Numbered from the stretch's first letter, positions 24,145 through 34,987 are shown. The stretch is DNA of 64,000 nt from an uncultured bacterium (GCA_949294335.1 CASFGO010000030.1:62001-126000), one strand, 5' to 3'. The notes: a model not told the origin generated them from the sequence alone. Program-made: numbers and translations.

Positions 24145-24648
24145 ATGGAAATGAAAATAATAATAAAAAAAATGTTAATGAATCTTATAAATATAAGACG
24201 AAAACAGGATCACATTGTATTTACATTTATGGGGTTAAAGCTTAAATTTAAAGCTCCAAGTATTAATAGATTAGAAACTTGTTGTTGTATTGAAAATCTA
24301 GAAAGACATATTGAAAATAGAACATATTTCCCACATCCAGTAGGAATATGTATTTGCCCTGATGCAGTTATTGGTAAAAATTGTCAAATATTCCAAAATG
24401 TAACTATTGGTATGGGTAAATATAATCCGGAATTAAAAACTGCTGCGCCAATTATCGGAAATAAAGTTGTTATATGGGCAAATGCTGTTATTGCTGGAGG
24501 TATAAAAATAGGTGATAATGCAGTAATTGGGGCTAATTCATTAGTAATAAGAGATGTTCCTGCAAATACCGTTGTGGGAGGAAATCCTGCAAAAATAATT
24601 AGAAAAACAGAAGAACGAGATTATATTGAAAGAAGTGCAATATATTAA
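24145..24648 (+). CDS. Serine O-acetyltransferase-like hexapeptide-repeat acetyltransferase
   Basis: ATG at 24145 has GAGGAAG six bases upstream; ATG 24130 contains that site and is rejected. 167 residues. The N-terminal third is basic and contains CCC. From about residue 65 a left-handed beta helix follows: HPVGICICPDAVIGKNCQIF, NVTIGMG, IGNKVVIWANAVIAGGIKIG and the closing VVGGNPAKII. The His in HPVGI matches the catalytic position of CysE-type enzymes. Much shorter than CysE, closer to sugar or antibiotic acetyltransferases. The acceptor is unknown. Confidence 0.82.
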   Translation: MEMKIIIKKMLMNLINIRRKQDHIVFTFMGLKLKFKAPSINRLETCCCIENLERHIENRTYFPHPVGICICPDAVIGKNCQIFQNVTIGMGKYNPELKTAAPIIGNKVVIWANAVIAGGIKIGDNAVIGANSLVIRDVPANTVVGGNPAKIIRKTEERDYIERSAIY

Positions 24649-24713
24649 TTGAAATAGTATTGTTAATCAATTTACCTCAAAAATAATTTGGTATATGATA
24701 TATTGTATTAAAA

Positions 24714-27700
24714 ATGTTAAAAAAGTACTTTAAATATATAATTCTATTTTTAATATTTTATTTAATTTGGGCAATTGGATTACCACAATTGTTCAAGGTT
24801 AATATTGGAAATATTGAAAATTTAATCGAAAAACAATCAGGGTATAAAATTAATTTAATCGAACCTGCTTTAAATACTTGGTTTCCACCTCATTTGAAAA
24901 TTAAAGCTAAAAGTGTTGAAGTTTTAAATAAAAATACCTCAAAAGCTTTATTAATAGAAAATCCTTACTTAAATATTAAAGTTTTACCTCTTTTAATTGG
25001 TAGATGCCATATTAGAATGGTTGAGGCTTCTAATATTGAATCTAATTTTATTTTGGCAGGAAATCAATTATATTTGGGAGATTATTTAATAGATTTTGCA
25101 AAACAAAATAATATCAATGTAAAAGTTGATAGAATTAAGATTGAAAAATATAAAATTTCTTTGTTTGACAAAAATTCAAACATGCCAGCAAAATTAATTG
25201 GACAGAATCTTTATTACAAAGAAACAAGAAATTATATAATATCAAGTTCAGAAAATAATTTAATTTTAGGTAATGATACTTCAAACGCTAATTTTGATAT
25301 AAAAATCCCTAAACACAGATTTATTAAGGGAGCTAAGGTTAATCTTAATATTGATAATTTGAGAATAAAATCTTTTGAAAACTTGATAAAATTATTCTTA
25401 AAAGATGAAATTTTAGCAGTAGACGGGGTAATAAATATCAAATCCGACAATTCAAATTTAGATGCGATATTTGATAACCTTCATGTAATTACTAAAGATA
25501 AAGGAAAAACTATTATTTTCCCTAAAAAATTTGTAATAGATACAGATTTTTTACTTAAATCAAATAATATAATAATCCATTCTTTTAAAGCTGATGGTGG
25601 AAATATCCATAGCGAAGTATCAGGAGAAATAAGAAAATTTACAACATTAAAGCCTATATTTAATTTGCACATCAAAATGGATAAATCAGATGTTCGTGAA
25701 ATTGCTAATATGTTACCTCCTGTTGTTGTTCCAACATTCAATGTTTATAGATTAAAAATGTACCCGTTTTATGGATACGCTATAGCTGATATGAAAGTAA
25801 AAGGAGCATTTCCTGAACCAACTATGGACGGATACGTTGATGTATCAGAAGCATATTTAATAAAACCAATTCCTAACGCAAAAAAAGCAAATATTAACAT
25901 AAATTTCATTGAAAAACATATGGAATTAGATGTAGTAGTACCTGCAGGAAATAATCAAACAGTTTATGTTACAGGAAGAATAAACGATTATGGAGATTAT
26001 AGAGCTGATTTAAAAATCAGAAGTTCAAAATCTGTTGATTTAGCAACAGCAGAATTTGTCCTAAATCCGCTACACGAAATTTTAAGATTTCTTATGGGAC
26101 CTGTTCCTATTATGCAAGTAACAGGTAAAGGAAACATAAATATAAGAGTTATCGGTTCTAAAAAAAATCCTCATATTTGGGGTGATTTTAATTTCATGAA
26201 TGCTAATGCATCTTTTAATGATGTAAAACATTTAGTTTTAAAAAATGCGACAGGTAAATTAAGTTTCAACGATAGAACTGCTCATTTCGTAAACAATACA
26301 GGAACAGTAAATAATCAACCTTTTAAAGTCGATGGTGTTTGTTCATTATTTGGAGATATAGATTTTAATGTAACCGGAAACAACCAGCCATTAAATGTTT
26401 TACTTGCAACAATAAAAGACTCCCCAATGCTTGAACCAATCAAAGCAATCGTTCCTGATATTAAAAATGCTAAAGGAAAAATTGATTTAAAACTTAATCT
26501 TACAGGAAAACTTCCTGATATAAATTATATTAAACTTAACGAAAACCTTTTTGCTAAAGGTGAAATTAGATTAAAAGATAATTCAATGTTATTAAATGGT
26601 TTACCTATAAAAAGAATTAGAGGACTTATTAAATTTAATAATCTTGATTTAGAAGTTAATCTTAACAACATATTAGACGATTTTTCAAAAATCAATATTA
26701 CAGGAGAAATCAAGAAAGGCATTGCTAACGTTGTTGCAAGTTCTAATAGAATGAATCTAAGAGAATTTACAAAAGATATATTTAATGAACTTGATGACTG
26801 TTATGTACAATTCAATGCTGAATATCAAGGAAGAATAGACAAAATTGAACTTGATAAAATTAAATGCAAAGGACAAGTTCTAAGAAATAATAAACCTATT
26901 AAAAATATAAAAATTTTAACTGGAAATTTAGAATTAAATAATTCAAAACTAAAATTAAACAATGTATATGGATTTGTAAAACATAATCCTTTCAATGTTA
27001 ATCTAACTATTAATAATATTTCAGAAGATTTGAGAAAAATTAAAATTGATTCTGATTTGAATATAAAGAATTTTGATTTATCTAGTTTAAATTATTTTAC
27101 ATCATCAAGTCTTATACCAAAAGAAATTAAATCAGAATTAAGAAAATTCAGAATAATATCAGGAAATAGTGATGTTTCAGCAAAAATAAGAAATAATCGT
27201 GTTAACGCAAACCTTGATTTAAAAAATATCAATGCAATTTATATTTACAAAAGACCTATCCCAATAAGGCTTATTCACGGACAAATAGTTATCAAAAATA
27301 ATAGAATATTTATCAACAAAATGAATTATTTAGTTGATGAGATGCCTGTACTAATTTATGGCAATATTAGTCAGGTATTATCAAATCCTAGACTTAATAT
27401 TCATATTAATTCTAAACTTTCTCAAAGAACATTTGATAAATATTGGAATGAAGATAATATATACCCAATAAAAGTAAAAGGTGATATCTTACTAGGTTCT
27501 TTAATTACAGGAACATTAGATAAAATAAATACAAGACTTGATTTAAAATTAGAAGAAAATTCACACATTTATTATATGGGAGCAACTGTCGGAGATTTTG
27601 AAAACCCTATTACAGTTAATACTGATTTTGACATTATAAAAAATAATGTTATAAGATTAAACAAATTCCAATATAGCAAATTACTTTCATCACAAAATAA

Positions 27701-29087
27701 TAGACAATATTTATTCCCATTAGTAACAGTTAAAGGTGGAATAACTTATTATAATAACAATTTTTATAAATTTGATAATCTCACAATAAAAACACAAGCT
27801 CCTACAGATGCAAGAATTTTCAATGTTGTATTTAGAAAACCTACTATTAAACATGGGCAATTTACATCTGACTTAAGAATTAATGGAAAGTCTACATCTC
27901 CTAAAATTATCGGCGATTTAGTAATTAATGGTATGGATATGCCATTTTTAAACACAAATATAAAAGATTTATCACTACATTTTAATGACAATGACATTTA
28001 CATCCAATCAAAAGGAGAAGTAATGTCAAATAATGTTGTGATGAACGCTGTTGTTAAAAACAAATTCGCATCAGAATATATAATTAAAAAAGCAGATATT
28101 GCACTTAAACACCTTGATATGAATTCATTGATGTCAGAATTAAAACAATTGGAATTAAGAACTTTTAATGAAAATCAACCAAAAGTTAATACAGGATATA
28201 ATCCTAATGTAATGAATTCTCTTATAATAAACAATTTAACTGTTCGAGCAGACAGCATTGTTATTAAAAACATCAAAGCAAATAATCTTAAAGCAGAATG
28301 TTCATTAAATGAAAAAATGCAATTTGCAGTAAAAAAATTCAGCTTTGATATCGCTGATGGAGAAATAACAGGAGGAATAAATCTTAATTTATTAAATAAC
28401 ATATTAAAATTAAAGATTAATGCAGATAGTGTTAATGCTAATGATATATTAACTGCTGTTTTTGATGTTCCAAATCAAATCTTTGGAAAACTAACAGGAA
28501 CTATTGAAATAATGACTAATGTTACAAATGATATAACAAGTAAAGAAACATTATCAGGTAAAGCAACATTTACTGTAAGAGATGGTAGAATGCCGAAACT
28601 TGGTTCATTAGAATACTTATTAAAAGCAGGAAACACTTTAAAAAGTGGGATTACAGGAATTACAATGAATAGTATTATTGACCTTATTACACCACTTAAA
28701 ACAGGTGAATTCTCTAGCATAAACGGTAATATGATAATTAAGCAAGGTATAGTAGAAAACATCGAAATTAATTCAATTAGCAAAGATTTGAATTTGTTTA
28801 TTAAAGGTAAATACAATTTAGTAACAGAAATTGCTGATATGAAGGTATTAGGTCAATTATCAAGAAAAGTTTCAACAATTTTCGGAACAGTTGGAAATAT
28901 TTCTATTAATTCAATTTTCAATAAAATTCCGGGGGTAAATTTGGATGAGAATAGTCAATTGATAAATGAATTAAACAGAATACCAGGGATAGAATTATCA
29001 AACAAAGCATATAGAAAATTTGTTGTAGAAATCTATGGCGACCCTAACTCAGATAACAACGTTAAGAGCTTCAAATGGATTAACTAG
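24714..29087 (+). CDS. Giant AsmA/TamB-like envelope protein
   Basis: 1457 residues. One N-terminal membrane anchor (YIILFLIFYLIWAIGLPQLF, about 8-27) is followed by a very long repetitive beta-rich region with many Asn, Ile, Lys and Asp residues. The pattern of strands (VKGNILLGSLITG-like, VNGQPFKVDG-like) and the C-terminal AsmA-type signature (GKATFTVRDGRMP, IIKQGIVENIEI, then EIYGDPNSDNNVKSFKWIN) match AsmA-like proteins that form periplasmic bridges for lipid transport to an outer membrane. This fits an envelope with two membranes. The exact subfamily (YhdP-like or other) cannot be settled. Confidence 0.8.
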   Translation: MLKKYFKYIILFLIFYLIWAIGLPQLFKVNIGNIENLIEKQSGYKINLIEPALNTWFPPHLKIKAKSVEVLNKNTSKALLIENPYLNIKVLPLLIGRCHIRMVEASNIESNFILAGNQLYLGDYLIDFAKQNNINVKVDRIKIEKYKISLFDKNSNMPAKLIGQNLYYKETRNYIISSSENNLILGNDTSNANFDIKIPKHRFIKGAKVNLNIDNLRIKSFENLIKLFLKDEILAVDGVINIKSDNSNLDAIFDNLHVITKDKGKTIIFPKKFVIDTDFLLKSNNIIIHSFKADGGNIHSEVSGEIRKFTTLKPIFNLHIKMDKSDVREIANMLPPVVVPTFNVYRLKMYPFYGYAIADMKVKGAFPEPTMDGYVDVSEAYLIKPIPNAKKANININFIEKHMELDVVVPAGNNQTVYVTGRINDYGDYRADLKIRSSKSVDLATAEFVLNPLHEILRFLMGPVPIMQVTGKGNINIRVIGSKKNPHIWGDFNFMNANASFNDVKHLVLKNATGKLSFNDRTAHFVNNTGTVNNQPFKVDGVCSLFGDIDFNVTGNNQPLNVLLATIKDSPMLEPIKAIVPDIKNAKGKIDLKLNLTGKLPDINYIKLNENLFAKGEIRLKDNSMLLNGLPIKRIRGLIKFNNLDLEVNLNNILDDFSKINITGEIKKGIANVVASSNRMNLREFTKDIFNELDDCYVQFNAEYQGRIDKIELDKIKCKGQVLRNNKPIKNIKILTGNLELNNSKLKLNNVYGFVKHNPFNVNLTINNISEDLRKIKIDSDLNIKNFDLSSLNYFTSSSLIPKEIKSELRKFRIISGNSDVSAKIRNNRVNANLDLKNINAIYIYKRPIPIRLIHGQIVIKNNRIFINKMNYLVDEMPVLIYGNISQVLSNPRLNIHINSKLSQRTFDKYWNEDNIYPIKVKGDILLGSLITGTLDKINTRLDLKLEENSHIYYMGATVGDFENPITVNTDFDIIKNNVIRLNKFQYSKLLSSQNNRQYLFPLVTVKGGITYYNNNFYKFDNLTIKTQAPTDARIFNVVFRKPTIKHGQFTSDLRINGKSTSPKIIGDLVINGMDMPFLNTNIKDLSLHFNDNDIYIQSKGEVMSNNVVMNAVVKNKFASEYIIKKADIALKHLDMNSLMSELKQLELRTFNENQPKVNTGYNPNVMNSLIINNLTVRADSIVIKNIKANNLKAECSLNEKMQFAVKKFSFDIADGEITGGINLNLLNNILKLKINADSVNANDILTAVFDVPNQIFGKLTGTIEIMTNVTNDITSKETLSGKATFTVRDGRMPKLGSLEYLLKAGNTLKSGITGITMNSIIDLITPLKTGEFSSINGNMIIKQGIVENIEINSISKDLNLFIKGKYNLVTEIADMKVLGQLSRKVSTIFGTVGNISINSIFNKIPGVNLDENSQLINELNRIPGIELSNKAYRKFVVEIYGDPNSDNNVKSFKWIN

Positions 29088-29299
29088 GGGTAAAGGGGTA
29101 AATATAATTAAGTCATTACGAGGAATAAAAGTTTTTATTGTTCCGAAATAATCTGATATAATTAGGGTTTTATTTTTCGACTTCTTTGTCACTTTTTCAC
29201 TTAGTCACCTAGTCCTTAACATATAAAGATTTGGTTAAGGTATTTCATGTTTTTGATATAATTGAATAAGTTAACGAGAGAAGAAAAGAAAGCGAGAAG
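29088..29299. repeat. GGGGTAAA words and a third palindromic-repeat copy
   Basis: The stop codon of the AsmA-like gene lies inside CTAGGGGTAAAGGGGTAAAT. Then GTCATTACGAGGAATAAAAG...TTCCGAAATAATCTGATAT (from 29112) matches the repeat at 20594, and CTTTGTCACTTTTTCACTTAGTCACC matches the tail of the 71-base repeat. No ORF. Confidence 0.65.
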
Positions 29300-30808
29300 A
29301 TGAAAAAACTATTATTTATTTTATCAGTACTACTTTTAAACGTTCAACAAGTTTTTGCTATGAATGTTGACAAATTTATGGATGAAAAACTTGCACCTAT
29401 ATCAGATGCTATTGCGGATTTAATATTTTTCCCAATTCCTATATGTGGTTCTAAAGTTCCAGCAATTATTTTCTGGATACTTATTGCAGGGATATTTTTC
29501 ACCATATACTTCAAAGGTGTAGCTGTATGGGGGTTAAAGTCAGCTATCGATATTGTTATGAAACCTGCTGAAAAACATCATAGCAATTTTGGTGAAGTAT
29601 CTTCATTCCAAGCGTTAGCTACTGCTTTATCAGGAACAATTGGTATTGGTAGTATTGCAGGTGTTGCAATTTCCATTTCAATAGGGGGACCAGGAGCAGC
29701 ATTCTGGATCTTCTTTGGCGCAATCTTAGGTATGTCTATTAAATTTATTGAAGCGACATTAGCTGTTAAATATAGAAAATTCAACCTTGATGGTTCAGTA
29801 TCAGGTGGACCAATGCATTATATTGCACACGGTCTAACAAGAAAAAAATTACGTTGGTTAGGACAACCCCTATCAGTAATATTTGCAATCCTTTGTATCG
29901 GAGGTGGCATTACTGGTGGAAACATGATTCAAATTAACCAATCTGCTCACCAATTAGTATTTATTACAGGTGGTGCAAATAGTTTCTTACACGGATATAC
30001 TTGGGTATTTGGATTAATCGTTGCTATATTAATCGGGTTAGTTATTGTTGGCGGTATCAAGAGCATAGCTAAAATTACATCAGTCCTTGTTCCTACAATG
30101 TGTATTATGTATATTGTTTCAGGTTTTATTGTTATATTTGCTAATTTAACAAATATTCCTAGCGCAATATTACTAATCTTAAGAGAAGCATTCCATCCAA
30201 CAGCGGTTGCTGGCGGGGTATTCGGAACTATTATTATTGGTCTAAGAAGATCTGTTCAATCAAACGAAGCTGGAACTGGTGCTGCTGCGATTGTTTATGC
30301 AACTGCCCAAACTAAAGAACCTGTTTCTCAAGGTTTTGTTGCTTTATTAGAAACTTTATTAACTGGTTTCTTATGCTTGTTCACTTCTTTTGCAATTGTA
30401 TTCTCTGGAGCTTGCACTGCTGCTACAAAAGAAATTTCAGGAATTGAACTTGCATCTAACGCATTCCAATCAGTTATTCCTTTCTTCCCATACATATTAT
30501 CAATTATTGCTATTATGTTTGCGTTATCAACATTAATTTCTTGGGCATATTATGGACAAAAAGCGTGGACTTTCTTATTAGGTGAAGGTAAGAAAAGAGT
30601 TTTAACTTTCAACATTTTATACTGCGTATTTATCGTAATCGGTTCTGCTATGAACGTTCGCTCAGTTATTGAAATCACTGATGCTATGATGATGGCAATG
30701 TCTATTCCAAACATTATTACATTGTATCTTCTTGCTCCTGAAATCAAAAAAGATATGAAAGCATACTGCGAAGCTCATAATATTAGAATCGGAAAATGGA
30801 AAGTTTAA
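29300..30808 (+). CDS. Sodium:alanine symporter family protein (AGCS)
   Basis: 502 residues with about ten membrane segments. Family signatures are SSFQALATALSGTIGIGSIA (Na+ and amino acid site), GGPGAAFWIFFGA, GGPMHYI and RSVQSNEAGTGAAAI. It imports alanine or glycine with sodium. Unusually, the N-terminus is a typical cleavable signal peptide (KKLLFILSVLLLNVQQVFA) before the AGCS core, which is an extension for this family. GCGAGAAG precedes the ATG; a terminator follows. Confidence 0.92.
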   Translation: MKKLLFILSVLLLNVQQVFAMNVDKFMDEKLAPISDAIADLIFFPIPICGSKVPAIIFWILIAGIFFTIYFKGVAVWGLKSAIDIVMKPAEKHHSNFGEVSSFQALATALSGTIGIGSIAGVAISISIGGPGAAFWIFFGAILGMSIKFIEATLAVKYRKFNLDGSVSGGPMHYIAHGLTRKKLRWLGQPLSVIFAILCIGGGITGGNMIQINQSAHQLVFITGGANSFLHGYTWVFGLIVAILIGLVIVGGIKSIAKITSVLVPTMCIMYIVSGFIVIFANLTNIPSAILLILREAFHPTAVAGGVFGTIIIGLRRSVQSNEAGTGAAAIVYATAQTKEPVSQGFVALLETLLTGFLCLFTSFAIVFSGACTAATKEISGIELASNAFQSVIPFFPYILSIIAIMFALSTLISWAYYGQKAWTFLLGEGKKRVLTFNILYCVFIVIGSAMNVRSVIEITDAMMMAMSIPNIITLYLLAPEIKKDMKAYCEAHNIRIGKWKV

Positions 30809-30829
30809 ATTTAAAATGATTTTTTTGAA

Positions 30830-30862
30830 AACAACCACTTATAAATAGTGGTTGTTTTTTTT
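30830..30862 (+). terminator. Rho-independent terminator
   Basis: ACAACCACT - 7 bases - AGTGGTTGT, then a T-run, 22 bases after the symporter stop. Confidence 0.9.
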
Positions 30863-30972
30863 GATAAATTTAACCATAAATTTACCCCCAACCCACTTGA
30901 AAGTTTTAGGGTTTTTAGGTAACATAGTGTATGATATATCATTTTTATTTATGCATAATATAGGAGAATTAA

Positions 30973-33462
30973 ATGTTCGAACGTTTTACAGAGAAAGCCA
31001 TTAAAGTTATAATGCTTGCTCAAGAAGAGGCTAGAAGACTAGGCCACAATTTTGTTGGAACAGAACAAGTTCTTTTAGGACTTATTGGTGAAGGGACTGG
31101 CGTTGCTGCTAAAACCCTTAAATCAATGGGTGTTAACCTAAAAGATGCTCGTGTTGAAGTTGAAAAAATTATCGGCAGAGGTTCTGGATTCGTGGCTGTT
31201 GAAATTCCATTTACTCCTAGAGCTAAAAGAGTTCTAGAACTTTCTTGGGATGAAGCTAGACAACTTGGACACAACTATATAGGGACTGAACACTTATTGT
31301 TAGGTCTTATAAGAGAAGGTGAAGGCGTTGCTGCAAGAGTTCTTGAAAATCTTGGAGTTGACCTTAACAAAATTAGAACTAACGTTGTTAAAATGTTAGG
31401 AGAATCAAAATCTCAAACTGTTTCATCTGGTGGTGGAGGTTCTGCTCCAGTATCTAAAGTTAAAACTCCTAGTCTTGATGAATACGGGACTGATTTAACT
31501 TTAGCTGCAGCTGAAATGAGATTAGACCCTGTTGTTGGGCGTGAAAAAGAAATCGAAAGAGTTATACAAATTCTTGCTAGACGTACGAAAAACAACCCTG
31601 TCCTTTTAGGTGAACCTGGAGTTGGTAAAACCGCTGTTGCAGAAGGATTAGCTACAAGAATTGTTAACGGCGAAGTTCCTGATATTTTAGAAGGCAAAAA
31701 AGTTATCCAATTAGATATGGGACTTTTAATTGCTGGTACTAAATATAGAGGGGAATTTGAAGAACGTCTTAAAAAAATAATGGACGAAATCAGACAAGCA
31801 GGAAATGTTATTTTGGTTATCGATGAAATGCATACACTAATCGGAGCAGGTGCTGCTGAAGGTGCTATCGATGCTGCTAACATTTTAAAACCTGCTCTAT
31901 CAAGAGGGGAAATCCAAGTTATTGGTGCAACTACTCTTGATGAATATAGAAAATATATCGAAAAAGACTCTGCTCTTGAAAGAAGATTCCAATCAATTAT
32001 TATTGAAGAACCTTCTATTGATGAAACTATTGAAATCATTAGAGGACTTAAGTTCAAATACGAAGAACACCACGAACTTATTATCTCTGATGAAGCTGTT
32101 GTTGCTGCTACTAAATTATCAGCTAAGTATGTAACTGATAGATTCTTACCAGACAAAGCTATTGATGCTTTAGATGAAGCTAGCTCAAAGGTAAGATTAA
32201 AAGTTTCTTCTCTATGTCCTGAAGCTAGAGAACTAGATAAAGAACTTAGAGAAATCGTTAAAGAAAAAGAAGAAGCTATAAGAAATCAAGATTTTGAAAA
32301 AGCATCTTCTCTTCGTGACGATGAAGCTGATATGAAAGACAAAATCAGAGAAGTTACTGAACAATGGAAAAAAGATAACGAAGCAAACAAACCTGTTGTT
32401 ACAGAGGAAGATGTTGCTCAAGTTATCGCAACAATGACGGGTGTTCCTGTAACAAGATTGACCGAAGGCGAAAGTGAAAGATTATTAAAATTAGAAAATA
32501 TCTTACACGAACGTGTTATCGGTCAAAGCGATGCTGTTGTTGCTATATCTAAAGCAATTAGACGTGCTAGAGTTGGTTTAAAATCACCTAATAGACCTAT
32601 CGGTAGTTTCATATTCTCAGGGCCTACTGGGGTTGGTAAAACAGAACTTGCTAAAGCTCTTGCTGAAGCTATGTTTGGTTCTGAAGACAATATGATTCGT
32701 GTTGACATGTCTGAATTTATGGAAAAACACTCAACTGCTAAGTTGATTGGTTCTCCTCCAGGATATGTTGGATACGATGATGGCGGACAATTATCTGAAT
32801 TAGTTAGAAAGAAACCTTACTCTGTTATCCTTTTTGACGAAATCGAAAAAGCACACCCTGATATATTTAATATCATGTTGCAAATTCTTGATGACGGTAG
32901 ATTAACAGATGCTAAAGGTCGTCATATTAACTTCAAAAATACTGTTATCATTATGACTTCTAACGTGGGTGCTAGTATGATTACAACTCAAGGAAAACTT
33001 GGGTTCTCTACTGCTGAAAACGAAAAGAAAGATAAGTACGAAAAACTTAAAGATACAGTTAATGAAGAATTGAAAAAAGCATTTAGACCTGAATTCCTTA
33101 ACCGTATCGATGATATTATCGTATTTGCTCACCTTTCTAAAGAAGAAATCAGAGAAATCGTTGACTTGATGATGAAAGATTTATTCAAGAGATTATCAGA
33201 ACGCGGATTATCTATTGAAGTAACTGATGAAGTTAAAGATTATCTTGCTAAAGACGGATACTCTGAAGCATACGGTGCTAGACCTTTAAGAAGATTAATT
33301 CAACGCAAAATTGAAGATGAATTAGCTGAAGAAATTCTTACTAATGCATATCAAGATGGCGATACAATCGTTCTTAAACTTAAAGACGAAAAAATCGTTT
33401 TTGAGAAAAAATCTGGCGATAAAAAAAATGAAGAAAAAGTTGAAGAAAATGCTAACGCATAA
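30973..33462 (+). CDS. clpC: ATP-dependent Clp protease ATPase subunit ClpC
   Basis: 829 residues. Two Clp N-repeats (1-145; each with [18 protein letters not shown]-type sequence), first AAA domain with Walker A GEPGVGKT (about 214) and Walker B VILVIDE, a UVR/coiled-coil linker ([20 protein letters not shown], about 435), and a second AAA domain with GPTGVGKT (about 550). The linker length identifies ClpC rather than ClpB or ClpA. It unfolds proteins for ClpP. No ctsR/mcsAB operon surrounds it, as in cyanobacteria. AGGAGAATTAA before ATG. Confidence 0.96.
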   Translation: MFERFTEKAIKVIMLAQEEARRLGHNFVGTEQVLLGLIGEGTGVAAKTLKSMGVNLKDARVEVEKIIGRGSGFVAVEIPFTPRAKRVLELSWDEARQLGHNYIGTEHLLLGLIREGEGVAARVLENLGVDLNKIRTNVVKMLGESKSQTVSSGGGGSAPVSKVKTPSLDEYGTDLTLAAAEMRLDPVVGREKEIERVIQILARRTKNNPVLLGEPGVGKTAVAEGLATRIVNGEVPDILEGKKVIQLDMGLLIAGTKYRGEFEERLKKIMDEIRQAGNVILVIDEMHTLIGAGAAEGAIDAANILKPALSRGEIQVIGATTLDEYRKYIEKDSALERRFQSIIIEEPSIDETIEIIRGLKFKYEEHHELIISDEAVVAATKLSAKYVTDRFLPDKAIDALDEASSKVRLKVSSLCPEARELDKELREIVKEKEEAIRNQDFEKASSLRDDEADMKDKIREVTEQWKKDNEANKPVVTEEDVAQVIATMTGVPVTRLTEGESERLLKLENILHERVIGQSDAVVAISKAIRRARVGLKSPNRPIGSFIFSGPTGVGKTELAKALAEAMFGSEDNMIRVDMSEFMEKHSTAKLIGSPPGYVGYDDGGQLSELVRKKPYSVILFDEIEKAHPDIFNIMLQILDDGRLTDAKGRHINFKNTVIIMTSNVGASMITTQGKLGFSTAENEKKDKYEKLKDTVNEELKKAFRPEFLNRIDDIIVFAHLSKEEIREIVDLMMKDLFKRLSERGLSIEVTDEVKDYLAKDGYSEAYGARPLRRLIQRKIEDELAEEILTNAYQDGDTIVLKLKDEKIVFEKKSGDKKNEEKVEENANA

Positions 33463-33481
33463 TTCATAAACAAAAATAAGA

Positions 33482-33512
33482 AAGCCTGAGGAATTAAACC
33501 TCAGGCTTTTTT
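33482..33512 (+). terminator. Rho-independent terminator of clpC
   Basis: AAGCCTGAGG - 7 bases - CCTCAGGCTT followed by TTTT. It can also serve the convergent XRE gene in part. Confidence 0.9.
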
Positions 33513-33541
33513 ATTATTTGAATTCCATTATTTGAAAACTT

Positions 33542-33817
33542 TTATTCCTCGATTAAAGAAAATTGCTCAGGTAAACGCTTTTCTAACTCTAAAAATAATT
33601 TTGAAGGTTTTATCCCTAAAGCCTCACAAACAGTTAATAATGAAACCAATTTAGGTTCATTTTGAGCATTTTCTAACCGACTTATCATTGATTTTTGAAT
33701 ATCAAATTCATCTGCCAACTGTCTCATAGATTTATTTTGAGACTCCCTTTCCTCTTTTAAAATGTCAGCAAGTATTTCAAAAATAATTTTAGCTTTAATT
33801 GTATTAGAGTGTTGCAT
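33542..33817 (-). CDS. XRE-family HTH regulator
   Basis: 91 residues. An N-terminal helix is followed by the Cro/C1 helix-turn-helix: MRQLADEFDIQKSMISRLEN with the usual NEPKLVSLLTVCEALGIKPSKL. Short single-domain proteins of this kind often regulate neighbouring mobile or stress genes. It stands alone, convergent with clpC and divergent from the broken HAD-like gene. Targets unknown. Confidence 0.82.
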   Translation of the reverse strand: MQHSNTIKAKIIFEILADILKEERESQNKSMRQLADEFDIQKSMISRLENAQNEPKLVSLLTVCEALGIKPSKLFLELEKRLPEQFSLIEE

Positions 33818-33883
33818 ACATAGAATTTTATGAAATAATAAGACTAAAGATTATCTATGTATAGAACCAATTGGATATAAATT

Positions 33884-34236
33884 ATGAATAATACTAAATT
33901 TAAAAAACAATATTAATTGATTTAGATGGAGTTTTAAATGAATATAAAGGAAATTATATCCCTAACGTTATACCTGAAATTAAAAATGGTGCATTCAAAT
34001 TTATAAAAAAACTCGCTCAAAATTATAATATCAAAATTTTTACTACAAGAGATAAAACACTTGTTTCAAAATGGCTAATTAATAATAAACTTAATAACTA
34101 TATAACTGACATAACAAATAAAAAAGATTTAGCATTTGTTTATATAGACGATAGATGTATAAATTTTAATGGGAACTACAAAGATTTATTTGATTCAATT
34201 AATAATTTTAAGCCATGGTATAAAAATAAAACATAA
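33884..34236 (+). pseudogene. HAD-like hydrolase gene with a frameshift at a run of six A
   Basis: ATG at 33884 opens a frame that stops after ten codons. One base backward shift at the A-run (about 33903-33907) joins it to a 110-codon open frame with a coherent product: motif I ILIDLDGVLNEY, motif II IKIFTTRDK, motif III VYIDDR, as in small HAD phosphatases/nucleotidases. The downstream frame has no usable start of its own. It may be a recent pseudogene, a base error in a homopolymer, or expression by slippage. Confidence 0.6.
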
Positions 34237-34240
34237 GACA

Positions 34241-34300
34241 AAAAAAAGACCTTGTGTTATCAAGGTCTGTCCGTTTAAATAAGAAGAGAGAGCTTTATAT
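34241..34300 (-). ncRNA. Candidate short minus-strand transcript with terminator
   Basis: GACCTTG-6-CAAGGTC (34248-34267) with a T-run on the minus strand (34241-34247) is a strong terminator. Upstream on that strand a TATAAA-like -10 lies near 34298-34305. No ORF fits between, so the transcript would be about 50-60 bases, or the hairpin ends a longer antisense transcript. The surrounding 34301-34520 has no convincing gene. Confidence 0.3.
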
Positions 34301-34523
34301 TTTTATAAAGTATTTTAGATATAAAAAATTGCGCATTTTGATTTATTTTTTTAGTATTTTGTTACATTACTTAACATGCTGTATCCCATGCCACACATGC
34401 GTTTCAGGGGAATTAGATATTTTTATTAATCTTATTCGTTTAGAAAATTATCTCAGATATTAGACTAAATGGGGATTTATATAAAACATTATCTACTAAA
34501 ATTTTATTAGTGGGAGATTAGTT

Positions 34524-34835
34524 ATGAATAAAATACAAGAAAGATACTTAGAATTCAAAAATATCAGTAAAGACATTATTGATTGGTTTGAATATATCGC
34601 AGAAGAAAATAATTGCAAAATCGAGAAAAAAGAATGGAAAAGTAAATATAATAACTACGTTATATATGATTATGAACCATTCTGCTCAGAAGGATTTGAA
34701 ATTAATGTACTTCTGAGTTCTGTAGATATGTCTTATTTAAATTTCGTAAAATTCCTTTATAACGACAAAATTAATACAATTGAATACCTGAATAATTGTA
34801 TTAAAAATTCTCCAATTAGAAATTACATTACATAA
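34524..34835 (+). CDS. Hypothetical protein
   Basis: 103 residues, acidic, no family recognised. GGGAGATTA before the ATG is a good ribosome site and a terminator follows, so expression is likely. The sequence has no signal peptide or membrane segment; it contains several Tyr and Asn and a pair of Cys. Helix-strand alternation (KDIIDWFEYIAEENNCKIEK, NNYVIYDYEP) suggests a small globular domain. Confidence 0.6.
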   Translation: MNKIQERYLEFKNISKDIIDWFEYIAEENNCKIEKKEWKSKYNNYVIYDYEPFCSEGFEINVLLSSVDMSYLNFVKFLYNDKINTIEYLNNCIKNSPIRNYIT

Positions 34836-34845
34836 CTATAAGGAT

Positions 34846-34880
34846 AACCTGATTAACAAAAAATCAGGTTATTTCTTTAT
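34846..34880 (+). terminator. Rho-independent terminator
   Basis: AACCTGATT - 7 bases - AATCAGGTT followed by ATTTCTTTATT. Confidence 0.8.
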
Positions 34881-34987
34881 TACAGACAATTATGTTACAA
34901 ATTCTTAACATTTCTAAAGGAAAAAGTCAATTTAAATCTAATAACAAACTTTATAAATGTAAGGGGAATTAATAGAGGATTAAAATT

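Noticed and set aside
31413-32156. 247-codon minus-strand frame
   Set aside because: It lies entirely antisense to the ATPase core of clpC and reads as serine/isoleucine-rich shadow sequence, with no ribosome site.
34254-34463. 69-codon plus-strand frame
   Set aside because: It starts inside a terminator hairpin, has no ribosome site and an extreme Leu/Ile/Phe composition typical of AT-rich non-coding sequence.
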